Shown: positions 1 to 6,474 of the stretch, piece by piece | Layout of the letters: each line of letters opens with the position of its first letter | How positions within the stretch are numbered: position 1 is the first letter of the stretch | Source of the DNA: Nitrospirota bacterium | GTDB lineage: Bacteria; Nitrospirota; Nitrospiria; Nitrospirales; UBA8639 | Direction: 5' to 3' | DNA length: 17,225 nucleotides | Assembly (NCBI GenBank): GCA_029865515.1 | Contig: JAOUGQ010000031.1 | Span: 1-17,225, forward strand | Program-made: the position numbers and the translations under genes | The notes under the pieces: model-generated | What the model saw: the letters and a program-made list of their open reading frames with translations, nothing else | Told to the model about the DNA's origin: nothing | Databases searched by the model: none

Positions 1-151
1 GAACATGCAGGATTGCCAGATGAGCCAACCGTTCTTTTTCAGATTCCATCGCTCCAAGGTAAAGCCAGCTCAGCACGGAGGTACTGATGAGCAGAAGCAA
101 CACAGTCACCACCGCGACAATCTTGACCATTCGATGTCGATCAGGGGGCAT
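1..151 (-). CDS. N-terminus of a membrane-anchored, probably signalling, protein (partial)
   Basis: An open frame starts at ATG 151-149 and runs off the left edge; 50 residues are visible. They begin with a short basic stretch (MPPDRHRMVK), then one strongly hydrophobic segment at about residues 9-33 (IVAVVTVLLLLISTSVLSWL...), then a charged, helix-prone stretch (MESEKERLAHLAILHV). This is the layout of an uncleaved signal anchor followed by an extracytoplasmic or coiled segment. Such an N-terminus is common in sensor histidine kinases and diguanylate cyclases, but no catalytic domain is in view, so that is only a guess. A GAGGTG box lies a few bases upstream of the ATG, and an in-frame TGA lies further upstream, which supports the start. 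The frame is too short and too cut off to appear in a simple ORF list. Confidence 0.6.
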   Translation of the reverse strand, partial: MPPDRHRMVKIVAVVTVLLLLISTSVLSWLYLGAMESEKERLAHLAILHV

Positions 152-503
152 CAGGCACCTCAGATATCACAGAAAGAAAAGGAACATTTCAGGAAGGGAT
201 CTGATAAAGAAAAAATACGAGGAGAAACATAGTCGAAGAAAGCCCATTGTTCCCTCCCCCAAAGGATGGAACCCCGTTTTTTGAAGCAATATGAATGCAA
301 TAAGCTTATGCTTCTTTCCTCAAAAAGTCTATTGCTTGAAAAATTAGAGATCCAAAACATTCACCAGAAAAGGAATAGGGAAATTGGACAAGAAAGACAT
401 GAGCCTGATTCTTGGATTAAATGGGGGGAATTGAGCCACGGTAAAAAAGCAAGAACAATGCGAGCCTGCCTCGCTTCAATGCCAGAAATTGGACAGGCAG
501 GAT
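152..503. other. Intergenic stretch with no convincing gene
   Basis: About 350 bases between the start of the left-edge gene and the stop of the TonB-C-like gene. Short open frames on both strands lack recognisable domains, ribosome binding sites or protein-like composition. The stretch holds a 10-base palindrome ATAAGCTTAT at 300-309 and a weak terminator-like hairpin near 443-474 (listed separately). It would also contain the promoter of the left-edge gene, but I see no convincing -35/-10 pair. Confidence 0.5.
443..474 (-). terminator. Weak terminator-like hairpin downstream of the TonB gene cluster
   Basis: Read on the minus strand, GCGAG (474-470), a 5-base loop and CTCGC (464-460) form a short perfect stem about 30 bases past the stop of the TonB-C-like gene. 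A run of six T follows at 448-443, some 11 bases after the stem. The stem is short and the T run too distant for a textbook intrinsic terminator. Confidence 0.25.
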
Positions 504-956
504 CTACTTGGTACGAAAGTGAATGCGAAGTGAGACTTCACCATCAATGGGGATATCCCCATTCATTTGAGGCAAGAAAGTCCATTGCCTGAGAGCCTGC
601 AAAGAAGCTTGAGTGAGTTCACGATGTGTGGCAGGTTGAAGGATAACCACCGTCACCTCGGATTCCTTACTGACCAATAACCGGGCTTTAAGCCAATCAT
701 CTAAGACCTGCCCGTCTAAGATTGGCGGAACCGTCGGCCATGGCGTCCGTTGAGGGACTGGTCCAATTTGTTGATCCTGGTTGAGACGCATCCCATGGAC
801 ATGAACGGTGGGAAGGGTCTCCACCTGCGTATCTTCCTCGTGGTCAGAATGATGAGTAGCGAGATCTGAGGCAGCCGAATACGATAGCCCCGGAATGCTC
901 ACAAGCAGGAACAGGTAGAGACCGTAGCCAAGAATCCGAAAGACACTCATAAGCAT
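504..956 (-). CDS. Secreted short TonB C-terminal-domain-like protein, His-rich linker
   Basis: This 150-residue protein has a likely signal peptide (about residues 1-28, hydrophobic core YGLYLFLLVSIPGL, then SYSAAS). A His/acid-rich segment follows at 33-54 (H35, H36, H39, H52, H54). Residues about 97-148 resemble the end of a TonB C-terminal domain: ASLQALRQWTFLPQ, then DGEVSLRIHF. It lacks the long Pro-rich linker of canonical TonB, and its hydrophobic segment looks cleavable, so it may be a free periplasmic partner and not the inner-membrane energy transducer. Residues 45-55 (VETLPTVHVHG) also look somewhat like a TonB box. The ATG shares one base with the receptor stop (TAATG), which implies translational coupling. 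M3 is an alternative start. The TonB-C assignment is by pattern recognition and moderately sure; the role is inferred from context. Confidence 0.7.
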   Translation of the reverse strand: MLMSVFRILGYGLYLFLLVSIPGLSYSAASDLATHHSDHEEDTQVETLPTVHVHGMRLNQDQQIGPVPQRTPWPTVPPILDGQVLDDWLKARLLVSKESEVTVVILQPATHRELTQASLQALRQWTFLPQMNGDIPIDGEVSLRIHFRTK

Positions 957-3397
957 TACCCACCAAAAAAGAATTGCCCACGAAAGAAGAAAGAACGCGG
1001 CATATTGGCATGCGACACACCTAAACCAATACTCCCCTCCCCCTGATTCAAAAAAACCTGCTGGTCTAATACATTGATCACATCAAAACCCAGCAACATT
1101 TTGTAGTTATTCCATAATGGAAGAAGCTGCTCAATGGAAACATTATACGTGGTATACGAAGGGCTATGGGTGGAATTGGTCTTCCCGCCAGGATCTGCTG
1201 TCCGAAGTCCTGATCCAAATAGCATTTGTCCAGTGATGGTTGTATGGGAAAACGGACGATAGGTAAGGACAGCGGCACTCGTGACCAATTGCATATGATC
1301 ACAAAACACCCCACTACTGGAATTTATATCATCAATTTCATCCTGTTCCAATAAAAAATACCCTGACTGAAGCTTTTTCCCCCGACATTGACCCCATGCG
1401 ACATTACCCCGGCCGTACAGGGTTTCCGAAAATTTAGCTTTTATAGCCAGATCGATTCCCCGTTGCCATCCACGCTTAAAAGCAAAATAATTCAGAAGCG
1501 GGGTGGTTCCGAATTGTCCGGCATCGGATAAATTTTTATTCAATTTATAATATCCGGTCAATTCAATTGTCACCGAATCTCCCAGCGCATGAGCCGAGCC
1601 GACCTCGAAATAATGCGCGCGTTCAGGCTCCACGGTTCGATTGGTCAAATTCTCGGGTTCGGCGGTAGTACCAATCGTGTCGAGTTGGAGAAACGGCACA
1701 GCTTCTAAATTTGGTGGAGTAAATAATCTCCCATAGAAGGCATGAAAGACATGATTGGGCGTCATGGCATAGGTGGCTCCTATCCGTGGACTCACTTGAC
1801 CATCATTGGTCAACGCCTGAATTTGATCGAAACGCACACCAAGATTAAAGGTCCATTGAGCCCAGGGGGTCCATTGATCCTGGATCCAAAATTCCTCACG
1901 CCAACCAATGGTGCGGTTATCGGCATTCCGAGGGATGACTCCTCCTATCGGATCACCCGCTCCATCTCTCAAAAAAACTGATAGCCGGGTTTTATTAATA
2001 GCCTGGGTCCTTTGAATCTGAAATCCGGTTTTAACTAAATGATCGGGATTGAGTCGATGACTGTAATCAAAGCGTATCCCTCCAGAATAGGCCCACCGGT
2101 CCTGGTCGCTTGCTGAAAAGGGTTCGTCAGGATCTTGGGTATACGACAAGACATTCAAGGGGTCGGTCTTGAATGTAGCTCGTGAATGCTGAAAATACCC
2201 GGCCATGCTGAAAAAACGATCATGACTCCAGTCATGGCGCCAGACCAGCTGTGAATATTGATTGTTCTCTTTTTGATATTCATCAACATCCTGGGACCTT
2301 ACCGGCTCAAAACCCGGGTTATCCCCTTGAAGAAGTCCGACAATGGCGGGATTCGCCGCTAAATCTGGTCGAGTGGGAATCTGAAATTTGGCGATTGAAT
2401 TGAGGAACAGCCATGTCACACTATTCTGATTATCGACTTGCCAATCCCCCCTGAGCAATGTTTGATTTTGATTACTTTGATCATGGAAAATGGTTTTTCC
2501 CAAGGTTGGAGGATTTATACCCCGATTTGTGGAAGTAAAGCTATTTTGCAGATAGTACCGAAACTCTGAACCAACCGTGCCCCCATACTCTAAGGCTGGA
2601 TTCAGCGTTTCGTTAGATCCTCCAAAAAATTGGGCTGACCCAAATCCTGGTTGAGTTCCGCTTTTTGTCGTCACGTCAATGACCGCGGCCGTCTTATTGC
2701 CAAATTGGGCCTCCGGTCCACCCAAAATAATGTCTGCGCGTTCCCAGGTCCGCGGAGAAATGACATCCGTAAATACAGAAGATACGGTATCCGGAACCGG
2801 GACACCATCAATTCGAAATTGAAAATTGGCGTGATCTTGACGAATGTGAACTTGCTTAAGTCCCCCGTCTACAGCACTGGGAAGAGTTAAAAGCAAATCA
2901 TTAAGAGCAATATTATTTCCTCGGGGTAATTCCTCGATATCCTTGCGACTAACCGAATAGGATTCTCCGGAGAGACGATGCTGAATAGGAGGCAAAGAGG
3001 CGACAACCTCAAGCGTGAGCTCCTGACGAGCAGCGAGGGTTAATCTGATCTCTGTGATAGGAGCAGTTCCGATTTTGAGAATAATCGATTCGCTGGATAA
3101 ATCAGACTGGGTTGCTCGAATAGAATAAATACCCCGCTCAGGAGGAGCTAAAATAAACTCACCCCCTTCATTCGTTACCTGGGTATCAAGGAGAGTTCCC
3201 TCTTGATCCCGCAGTTCCACCTTTGTCTGAGGGACTCGGCGAAGATCCTCGTATTGCACCACACCCGTCACAACCCAGACTCCATTGCTACCATCCTTCT
3301 CCATACCTTGGGCAGGATCGGCGCTCATCACTGTCCCCAAACCAAGGACCCAGAGAATAAGTCCACCCCCTTTCACCCATTTAACAGTCCCAATCAA
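956..3397 (-). CDS. TonB-dependent outer-membrane receptor with carboxypeptidase-regulatory-like N-terminal domain
   Basis: The 813-residue product fits the usual size of a TonB-dependent receptor. In order I see a signal peptide (about 1-26), a beta-sandwich carboxypeptidase-regulatory-like domain (about 41-118, with TNEGGEFILAPPERGIYSI), a possible TonB box (ELTLEVVA, 126-133), and a plug domain (about 135-247, with IRQDHANFQFRIDGVPVPD, ILGGPEAQFGNKTAAVIDV). A long region of alternating aromatic/polar beta-strands to the C-terminus forms the barrel. The chain ends FFFRGQFFFGG, two glycines past the usual terminal aromatic. Such proteins import chelated metals, cobalamin, siderophores or sugars across the outer membrane. 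The His-rich neighbours on both sides favour a metal ligand, but nothing in the receptor names it. I chose the TTG start because GGAGG lies 10 bases upstream; an in-frame GTG seven codons later lacks such a box. Confidence 0.92.
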   Translation of the reverse strand: MIGTVKWVKGGGLILWVLGLGTVMSADPAQGMEKDGSNGVWVVTGVVQYEDLRRVPQTKVELRDQEGTLLDTQVTNEGGEFILAPPERGIYSIRATQSDLSSESIILKIGTAPITEIRLTLAARQELTLEVVASLPPIQHRLSGESYSVSRKDIEELPRGNNIALNDLLLTLPSAVDGGLKQVHIRQDHANFQFRIDGVPVPDTVSSVFTDVISPRTWERADIILGGPEAQFGNKTAAVIDVTTKSGTQPGFGSAQFFGGSNETLNPALEYGGTVGSEFRYYLQNSFTSTNRGINPPTLGKTIFHDQSNQNQTLLRGDWQVDNQNSVTWLFLNSIAKFQIPTRPDLAANPAIVGLLQGDNPGFEPVRSQDVDEYQKENNQYSQLVWRHDWSHDRFFSMAGYFQHSRATFKTDPLNVLSYTQDPDEPFSASDQDRWAYSGGIRFDYSHRLNPDHLVKTGFQIQRTQAINKTRLSVFLRDGAGDPIGGVIPRNADNRTIGWREEFWIQDQWTPWAQWTFNLGVRFDQIQALTNDGQVSPRIGATYAMTPNHVFHAFYGRLFTPPNLEAVPFLQLDTIGTTAEPENLTNRTVEPERAHYFEVGSAHALGDSVTIELTGYYKLNKNLSDAGQFGTTPLLNYFAFKRGWQRGIDLAIKAKFSETLYGRGNVAWGQCRGKKLQSGYFLLEQDEIDDINSSSGVFCDHMQLVTSAAVLTYRPFSHTTITGQMLFGSGLRTADPGGKTNSTHSPSYTTYNVSIEQLLPLWNNYKMLLGFDVINVLDQQVFLNQGEGSIGLGVSHANMPRSFFFRGQFFFGG

Positions 3398-3527
3398 CGC
3401 GTGGAGACCTCCATTAGCAAATCATCGCTTTACGAACAAATGCCCATTGTGTCATCCCCGGCTACTCTTCCCCTCCGGGAACTCAGCAAAGGTGAATCAA
3501 CTCTGATGGACAGTTGTAAAAAGAAAG
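3398..3527 (-). other. Leader between the His-rich gene and the TonB receptor
   Basis: This 130-base spacer within the cluster holds a short inverted repeat on the minus strand: CCCGG, 13 bases, CCGGG, near 3449-3477. The receptor's GGAGG box sits in a GGAG-GT-CTCC palindrome at about 3404-3413. Neither is strong enough to call a riboswitch or an attenuator. Confidence 0.25.
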
Positions 3528-3863
3528 TTAGGAGAAAAAAGAACCTGGAGGCCCGCGGGGATTACCGAGAGGAATGGCGAGAGACAAATATGTCTCTTCT
3601 CTATCAAGGGAAAGGAAACCGGCAACAACAGCCCAATGAGATAAGCCCGGGGCATCCCAAACGAGGGAATTGGCCGTGTGATGCTGTACCCACTGACAAA
3701 GATCAAAATCCGAATGTTGATGCCCGTCATGATCCACATCGGCAAAAAGATGATGGATTTCTAAGGCATGGACAAACGGAATTGAACTCAACAACACCAA
3801 GCCAAGCGTCAGAGCCAGGCCCACACTGAACCGAGAGGTTGGAGAAGGATTTAATCGGATCAT
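3528..3863 (-). CDS. Small secreted His-rich protein, DUF2946-like
   Basis: The 111-residue product has a clear signal peptide with probable cleavage after VHA at 31-33. The short mature part is rich in possible metal ligands: H37, H38, D42, D44, H45, D46, H48, H50, D52, C56, H61, H62. The C-terminus carries PRGPPGSF, like the R-x-P-P tail I associate with DUF2946/CopL-type small proteins often found near metal transport or resistance genes. The typical second Cys of that family is absent, so the family name is tentative. It is the first gene of the cluster with the TonB-dependent receptor, 130 bases upstream of it. A plausible role is binding or sensing a transition metal in the periplasm. 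There is no Shine-Dalgarno box before the ATG, and a TATAAT ends 5 bases before it, so the message may be leaderless. Confidence 0.75.
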   Translation of the reverse strand: MIRLNPSPTSRFSVGLALTLGLVLLSSIPFVHALEIHHLFADVDHDGHQHSDFDLCQWVQHHTANSLVWDAPGLSHWAVVAGFLSLDREETYLSLAIPLGNPRGPPGSFFS

Positions 3864-3868
3864 TATTA

Positions 3869-3914
3869 ATTATACACTCGCCGCCAAAGTACCAAAGGGC
3901 TCCACATGTGTCAA
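3869..3914 (-). promoter_or_regulatory. Putative promoter of the TonB receptor cluster
   Basis: On the minus strand a perfect TTGACA (3914-3909) is followed 17 bases later by TACTTT, a weak -10 match. A perfect TATAAT lies at 3874-3869, only 5 bases before the ATG of the His-rich gene, but without a good -35 at standard spacing. If the TATAAT is used, transcription would begin at about the ATG and the mRNA would be leaderless. If the TACTTT is used, the leader would be short and without an SD box. Confidence 0.45.
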
Positions 3915-3920
3915 TAGTAA

Positions 3921-3937
3921 TTGCAATTGAATTGCAA
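3921..3937. promoter_or_regulatory. Operator-like palindrome, TTGCAA-N5-TTGCAA
   Basis: A perfect inverted repeat, TTGCAAT-TGA-ATTGCAA, lies 6 bases upstream of the TTGACA box of the TonB cluster. Its two TTGCAA half-sites spaced by 5 bases have the layout described for the Fur-family nickel regulator Nur of Streptomyces. Fur-family sites are generally inverted repeats of this size. That match is from memory, and the regulator in this organism is unknown. Placement next to the promoter of a likely metal-uptake unit supports a metal-responsive operator. It could instead serve the divergent gene at 4174. Confidence 0.5.
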
Positions 3938-4149
3938 CAAAACTCAACGTCGGACGCAAGGTCCCTAACCCACTTTCAAGAAATTCCCTTTCATGAAATG
4001 TAATACCCCATGGAGTAATGATACTCACGAATCGCTTACCTGGTAAAACTGAGTACCTTCCCTATTCGTCAAACGCTTTTTTCAAGACTTGCCCGTTCCC
4101 GACCGAAAAGTCAGCTCAGGCACTTCAATTACGTATCGAATCACAGCAG

Positions 4150-4169
4150 TGAATTCCTGAAAGAATTCA
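4150..4169 (+). repeat. Inverted repeat TGAATTC-N6-GAATTCA just before the protease start
   Basis: Seven-base perfect arms with a 6-base spacer (CTGAAA) end 4 bases before the ATG at 4174. In RNA this would make a small hairpin where the ribosome binds, and no clear SD box is present there. It may instead be a DNA operator. The arms are AT-rich, so the RNA hairpin would be weak. Confidence 0.45.
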
Positions 4170-4173
4170 GACA

Positions 4174-4722
4174 ATGGGAGCCACAAACCGCTTTTTCATA
4201 TTAATTGCTGCTCTAGCCATCGGTGCTGTTATGGGTGGCCAGGCTATTTTCAGCCGAATTCCTTTAGATCAGGCTCTCCTCAAAGCTCGTTCAGGCATTC
4301 CCAGCCCAGGTCAGGTAACCGCTGGATCCGAGGATTCGGTTATTCCCCTTGAACGTTTAGGGGGAGTGTGGGTGGCACGAGTGGAGTTGAATGACTTACA
4401 TGAAGCACGACTCATTGTTGACACGGGCGCTACCTTTACAACTATTTCCGAAGATTTGGCATTTGATGCAGGAGTTCGAACAGATTCCGCCAATCCACAT
4501 ATTAATTTGTTTACTGCTGGTGGAAAGGTCCAGGCTGAAATGGGGGTGGCACGAAGAATCCGCGTGGGAAATGCAGGACGGGATGATGTCCGAGTGGTCG
4601 TGCATACGATCCCCAACCTCCCCGCTGGGATAGATGGCCTTTTGGGTCTCAGCTTTTTTGATCGTTTTCTGGTTCGGCTTGACCATTCCAACCATCAGTT
4701 GCACCTTTCCCCCAGAACCTAG
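4174..4722 (+). CDS. Membrane-anchored retropepsin-like (clan AA) aspartic protease
   Basis: The 182-residue product has one N-terminal hydrophobic segment (about 7-24) that could anchor it in the inner membrane with the catalytic part outside. The catalytic motif is clear: VDTGAT at 82-87, with D83 the predicted nucleophilic aspartate. The second family signature, GIDGLLGLSFFDRF, is at 152-165. A single DTG motif in a short protein means it must dimerise, as in retropepsins and the bacterial TIGR02281-type proteases. The substrate is unknown. It is divergent from the TonB cluster and 231 bases from the next plus-strand gene, so probably its own unit. The start is the first ATG of the frame that gives a full anchor. 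Confidence 0.85.
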   Translation: MGATNRFFILIAALAIGAVMGGQAIFSRIPLDQALLKARSGIPSPGQVTAGSEDSVIPLERLGGVWVARVELNDLHEARLIVDTGATFTTISEDLAFDAGVRTDSANPHINLFTAGGKVQAEMGVARRIRVGNAGRDDVRVVVHTIPNLPAGIDGLLGLSFFDRFLVRLDHSNHQLHLSPRT

Positions 4723-4772
4723 CCTTCAGGAATCCCTTTTCTGCATCCCCTTCCTGGCTATCCATCAATCTC

Positions 4773-4797
4773 GAGCCTATCTTCATCCAAAAGGCTC
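4773..4797. repeat. Small inverted repeat after the protease gene
   Basis: GAGCCT and AGGCTC are separated by 13 bases about 50 bases past the protease stop. The stem is perfect but short and no T run follows, so it is not a good intrinsic terminator. Confidence 0.2.
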
Positions 4798-4890
4798 TGA
4801 AGCATGAATGCAAGCGGACATAAAACCCTTTCCCGTTCTTTCCTGACCTTCCAAAAACCCCCACGACCATAAGATACCGAGAATCACTCC

Positions 4891-4919
4891 TTGACAGTTC
4901 GCAAAGGCAGTATGGTAAT
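4891..4919 (+). promoter_or_regulatory. Putative sigma70-type promoter of the GGCT-like gene
   Basis: A perfect TTGACA at 4891-4896 is followed after 17 bases by GGTAAT at 4914-4919, matching four of six -10 positions. It lies 35 bases before the ATG at 4954. The -10 sits inside an inverted repeat listed separately, which suggests the promoter is controlled. Confidence 0.5.
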
Positions 4920-4928
4920 ACTACCTTT
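4903..4928. promoter_or_regulatory. Operator-like inverted repeat overlapping the -10 element
   Basis: AAAGGCAGTAT at 4903-4913 and ATACTACCTTT at 4918-4928 are inverted copies with one mismatch in eleven and a 4-base centre. The repeat covers the proposed -10 and start-site region, where a bound repressor would block transcription. No local regulator gene points to a specific factor. Confidence 0.5.
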
Positions 4929-4953
4929 CGTTTAAACAGACAGGACTCAACTA

Positions 4954-5397
4954 ATGCGATTTTTCATCTATGCGGACAATCTGAATCCAATTCAACTAAA
5001 ACGACGTGCTCCAGAAGCCAAATTTTTGTTTAAGGCGTATGTCCCAGACCACACAATAAAATTCGGACGATGGTCCAACCAATGGCGCTGTGGATTAGCC
5101 ACCATTGCCCCTTCTGCTGGTGAACGAGTGTGGGGAGGCGTATTTGAACTCACCCATGAAGATGTTCAGGAAATGGATAAATTTGAAGGCGATCTTCCAG
5201 AGGGAGCTTTTCGTCATGTTGAAGTGAATGTGTTTACTGAGGATGGAGAAAAAGAGTTTGTCTCCACGCACGTCGCACAAAGCATTGGCAAATTTAAAGC
5301 CAAAGATCATTACTTAGATTGGATCATGGCAGGAGTCAAGCACTGGAAGTTACCGGAGGAGTGCTTGGAGATGTGGGATCTGTTTCGTTCCCGATGA
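4954..5397 (+). CDS. Gamma-glutamylcyclotransferase-like fold protein
   Basis: The 147-residue product fits the gamma-glutamylcyclotransferase (GGCT)-like family in length and layout. An N-terminal strand and loop FIYADNLNP (4-12) stands where the family has YGSNL. A central VWGGVFELTHEDVQEMDKFEG (59-79) gives E78 as the likely general acid/base, matching the family's LDxxEG pattern. Known members release 5-oxoproline from gamma-glutamyl compounds in glutathione turnover, or cleave related gamma-glutamylamines. The YADN loop is a variant of the substrate-binding YGSN loop, so substrate or activity may differ. There is no signal peptide, so it should be cytoplasmic. It has its own promoter with an operator-like repeat and ends 66 bases before the ferredoxin gene. 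Confidence 0.8.
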   Translation: MRFFIYADNLNPIQLKRRAPEAKFLFKAYVPDHTIKFGRWSNQWRCGLATIAPSAGERVWGGVFELTHEDVQEMDKFEGDLPEGAFRHVEVNVFTEDGEKEFVSTHVAQSIGKFKAKDHYLDWIMAGVKHWKLPEECLEMWDLFRSR

Positions 5398-5452
5398 GCC
5401 TCTCGTTAACATTACCCTTTCAATCTTCATTCCCTTTAACCTAATCATCGAG

Positions 5453-5460
5453 AAGGAGGT
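5453..5460 (+). promoter_or_regulatory. Near-perfect Shine-Dalgarno of the ferredoxin gene
   Basis: AAGGAGGT is almost fully complementary to the 16S rRNA 3' end and lies 3 bases before the ATG at 5464. It fixes the start and suggests strong translation compared with the neighbouring genes, most of which have poor boxes. Confidence 0.8.
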
Positions 5461-5463
5461 TCT

Positions 5464-5790
5464 ATGCCAAAACCCAAATATCATATCCTGGTGTGCACAA
5501 ATTCCCGCCCTCCCGGGCACCCCAAGCCTTCCTGTGGAGCTGCAGGTGCACAAAACTTATTGATGGCTCTCAATATGGGACTAATTGAACGCGGAGTTCA
5601 GCCAGGCGAGGTGTTGGTGACCGGCACCACCTGCCTCGGACCATGCGAACAAGGGCCCAACGTGGTCGTCTATCCAACGGGGACCTGGTACTCTCAAGTC
5701 AAAGACTCCGATGTCGCAGTCATATTGGATGAGCACATCAAAAAAGGGAAACCGGCGGAGCAGCTCAAACCGGATTCGGTATGGTCCTGA
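5464..5790 (+). CDS. Thioredoxin-like [2Fe-2S] ferredoxin
   Basis: The 108-residue product carries the four-cysteine pattern of thioredoxin-like [2Fe-2S] ferredoxins (related to NuoE): C11 (VCTNSRPP), C24 (SCGAAGA), C57 and C61 (TTCLGPCEQGPNVVVYP). In known members these bind one [2Fe-2S] cluster in a usually dimeric, soluble electron carrier. The length and full family pattern indicate an intact gene. It is followed directly by the MoaB gene, so the two may be co-transcribed. The redox partner is not shown; the radical SAM proteins further right need a low-potential electron donor, but a link is speculative. Confidence 0.92.
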   Translation: MPKPKYHILVCTNSRPPGHPKPSCGAAGAQNLLMALNMGLIERGVQPGEVLVTGTTCLGPCEQGPNVVVYPTGTWYSQVKDSDVAVILDEHIKKGKPAEQLKPDSVWS

Positions 5791-5817
5791 TTGTCGGTTT
5801 CTGCCTTGGGATTTAGC

Positions 5818-6375
5818 ATGGGTGAACATCACTCTCATCAAGGGCATGGGTCTCATACCGACCACGCCCAACCCTCTCATCTCACCCACAAAACACAGGG
5901 AGTGACCTCCTTGGCCTGCATGGTGGTTACCTGCAGCGACAGCCGAACTCCCGATTCCGATACCAGTGGAAAGTTGATCTGCCATCTATTGAAAGAGCAG
6001 GGCCATACCATTGCGGATTACCGAGTCATCAAAGATGAACCGGCCGACATCAGAAACCTTCTTCTCCAAGCCAACGGACAGGAAACAGTTCAGATCGTTA
6101 TCATCAATGGTGGAACAGGTATTTCCCGGCGGGACTCAACGTTTGAAGCCGTTGACGGGTTTCTGGATAAACGCCTTGATGGATTCGGGGAGCTCTTTCG
6201 ATATTTGAGCTACCAAGATATTGGATCGCCTGCCATACTAAGCCGGGCGACTGCAGGGATCCATGGAAGACTAGTGATTTTTTCGATTCCGGGTTCACAA
6301 GGCGCCGTCCGGCTCGCCATGGAAAAGCTCATCCTGCCTGAAATGGGGCACATTGCCGGGGAACTGACGAAGTAA
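5818..6375 (+). CDS. moaB: MoaB/Mog-type molybdopterin adenylyltransferase with His-rich N-terminus
   Basis: The 185-residue product has the MoaB/Mog hallmarks: TCSDSRTPDSDTSG (38-51), VIINGGTGIS with the GGTG loop (98-101), RRDST (104-108) and FSIPGSQGAV (155-164). This family adenylylates molybdopterin before metal insertion in molybdenum or tungsten cofactor synthesis. The first 24 residues hold eight histidines (H4, H5, H7, H10, H13, H16, H21, H24), an extension outside the catalytic fold that might bind metal. I chose ATG 5818, with a GGGA upstream at about 5808-5811. The frame is also open from TTG 5791, directly after the ferredoxin stop, and that start would add nine residues. Context suggests an operon with the ferredoxin gene. 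Confidence 0.88.
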   Translation: MGEHHSHQGHGSHTDHAQPSHLTHKTQGVTSLACMVVTCSDSRTPDSDTSGKLICHLLKEQGHTIADYRVIKDEPADIRNLLLQANGQETVQIVIINGGTGISRRDSTFEAVDGFLDKRLDGFGELFRYLSYQDIGSPAILSRATAGIHGRLVIFSIPGSQGAVRLAMEKLILPEMGHIAGELTK

Positions 6376-6474
6376 ATATCTTACTGAAATGCCCTTGTCT
6401 ATTCTTGGCAAACTACACGGATCATATTCCATCGCATCTATAGAAAAGAGCGAGTGAAAAGAAAGTTGTAGGCT

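Larger units (their letters stand above)
3864..4173. other. Divergent intergenic region between the TonB cluster and the aspartic protease gene
   Basis: About 310 bases with no credible gene. The left end carries the cluster promoter and TTGCAA palindrome, and the right end carries a GAATTC inverted repeat next to the protease start. Between about 3940 and 4149 I see no convincing promoter pair or RNA structure. Confidence 0.5.

Noticed and set aside
300..309. ATAAGCTTAT palindrome
   Set aside because: Ten bases, with no extension beyond and no promoter or gene context. It is likely chance in AT-rich DNA.
266..592. A 108-residue plus-strand open frame
   Set aside because: It overlaps the antisense of the TonB-C-like gene, has no SD box or domain, and its composition is not protein-like.
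3398..3527. Possible cobalamin riboswitch before the TonB receptor, because of GGGGAAG and CCGGGG stretches
   Set aside because: No B12-box-like sequence or the expected paired core is present. The resemblance is a few G-rich words.
3203..3829. A 208-residue plus-strand open frame
   Set aside because: It is antisense to the starts of the TonB receptor and the His-rich gene, both of which have clear signal peptides and domains. Its own product has no recognisable motif.
4311..4691. A 126-residue minus-strand open frame
   Set aside because: It lies wholly antisense to the aspartic protease, whose DTGAT and GLLGLSFFDRF motifs show the real coding strand.
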